NCBI GenBank assembly: GCA_913043035.1
Contig: CAJWMM010000036.1
Location: 1-6,285 of the forward strand
Direction: 5' to 3'
Length of the DNA: 6,285 nt
From: an uncultured Gammaproteobacteria bacterium
Lineage (GTDB): Bacteria > Pseudomonadota > Gammaproteobacteria > GCA-002705445 > GCA-002716945
The notes under the pieces were generated by a model that made no database searches, was not told the origin of the DNA, and saw nothing but the letters and a program-made list of their open reading frames with translations. The first letter of the stretch is position 1, and each line of letters starts with the position of its first letter. A program made the translations under genes and the position numbers. Shown here piece by piece: positions 6,098 through 6,285 of this stretch.

Positions 6098-6285
6098 GAT
6101 AAATAAATTCTCTGTGATCTAGGATTAATATTCGACAATTTCATAAATTTTTTTGGTTGAGACATATTAATTCCAAGAGTGTCTTTGATGCCAGCAAAAG
6201 ATGTAGTAAGTCTTGGATTAATCTCTATAACTAATATTTTATTTCCATTTATTATTATGTCAATTCCCACATATGCATAAAGCCC
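6094..6285 (-). CDS. ATP-grasp ligase, C-terminal end (MfnD-like), 5'-truncated by window edge
   Basis: Sixty-three codons and a TGA stop (6096-6094) are open to the right window edge. The reading is GLYAYVGIDIII, then VIEINPRLTTSFAG and DTLGIN. The VGID strand and the EINPRLTTS metal/ATP-binding motif are diagnostic of the C-terminal part of ATP-grasp carboxylate-amine ligases, and the LTTS form is typical of the ligases in H4MPT/methanofuran clusters, including MfnD (tyramine-glutamate ligase). In bacteria making methylofuran the amine side may be tyrosine. The stop overlaps the start of the mfnF-like gene by 4 bases, so the product of this ligase could feed the next enzyme. The N-terminal domain is outside the window, so substrate and length cannot be judged. 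Confidence 0.8.
   Translation of the reverse strand, partial: GLYAYVGIDIIINGNKILVIEINPRLTTSFAGIKDTLGINMSQPKKFMKLSNINPRSQRIYLS

Noticed and set aside
1..6285. CRISPR array, insertion sequence, tRNA, riboswitch or phage/defence genes
   Set aside because: No direct repeat arrays, transposase motifs, cloverleaf-like sequence or non-coding space was found; all bases belong to the eight cofactor-related genes.

Overview
This AT-rich window (by eye about one third G+C) is a fragment of a bacterial tetrahydromethanopterin / methanofuran (H4MPT/MFR) cofactor-biosynthesis locus, the type found in methylotrophic and methanotrophic bacteria and in some planctomycetes. The gene content is recognisable from motifs: a MobA-type nucleotidyltransferase, a DmrB/AfpA-type flavoprotein, a dihydropteroate-synthase-like DUF6513 protein, a DUF447 protein, MfnB, PabB, an MfnF-like hydantoinase/oxoprolinase-fold protein and the tail of an ATP-grasp ligase. 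Low G+C and complete packing suggest a streamlined, perhaps aquatic, methylotroph. This is inference; there is no rRNA or other taxonomic marker in the window.

Layout: bases 1-3735 are a five-gene plus-strand operon, mobA (5' end cut off by the window edge) > dmrB-like > DUF6513 > DUF447 > mfnB. Three junctions are 4-base ATGA stop/start overlaps and the last is an 11-base overlap. Bases 3721-6285 are a three-gene minus-strand operon read from the right edge: ATP-grasp ligase (5' end cut off) > mfnF-like > pabB, with 4-base and 14-base overlaps. The two operons converge, and the mfnB and pabB stop regions overlap by 15 bases. Every base of the window is coding, so there is no intergenic stretch, RNA gene, mobile element, CRISPR array or clear terminator.

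How the genes work together: PabB makes aminodeoxychorismate, the precursor of p-aminobenzoate, which is a building block of H4MPT. The DUF6513 protein is a pterin-binding (DHPS-like) protein of the H4MPT branch, and the flavoprotein probably reduces dihydromethanopterin to the active tetrahydro form. MfnB makes the furan precursor of methanofuran. The ATP-grasp protein and the MfnF-like protein would build and join the glutamyl-tyramine (or glutamyl-tyrosine in bacterial methylofuran) side to the furan. DUF447 has no established activity but belongs to this neighbourhood. MobA supplies the guanylyl part of molybdopterin guanine dinucleotide, relevant to Mo/W enzymes that may act downstream in C1 oxidation, such as formate dehydrogenase. 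The catalytic C1 genes themselves (fae, mtdB, mch, fhcABCD) are not in the window.
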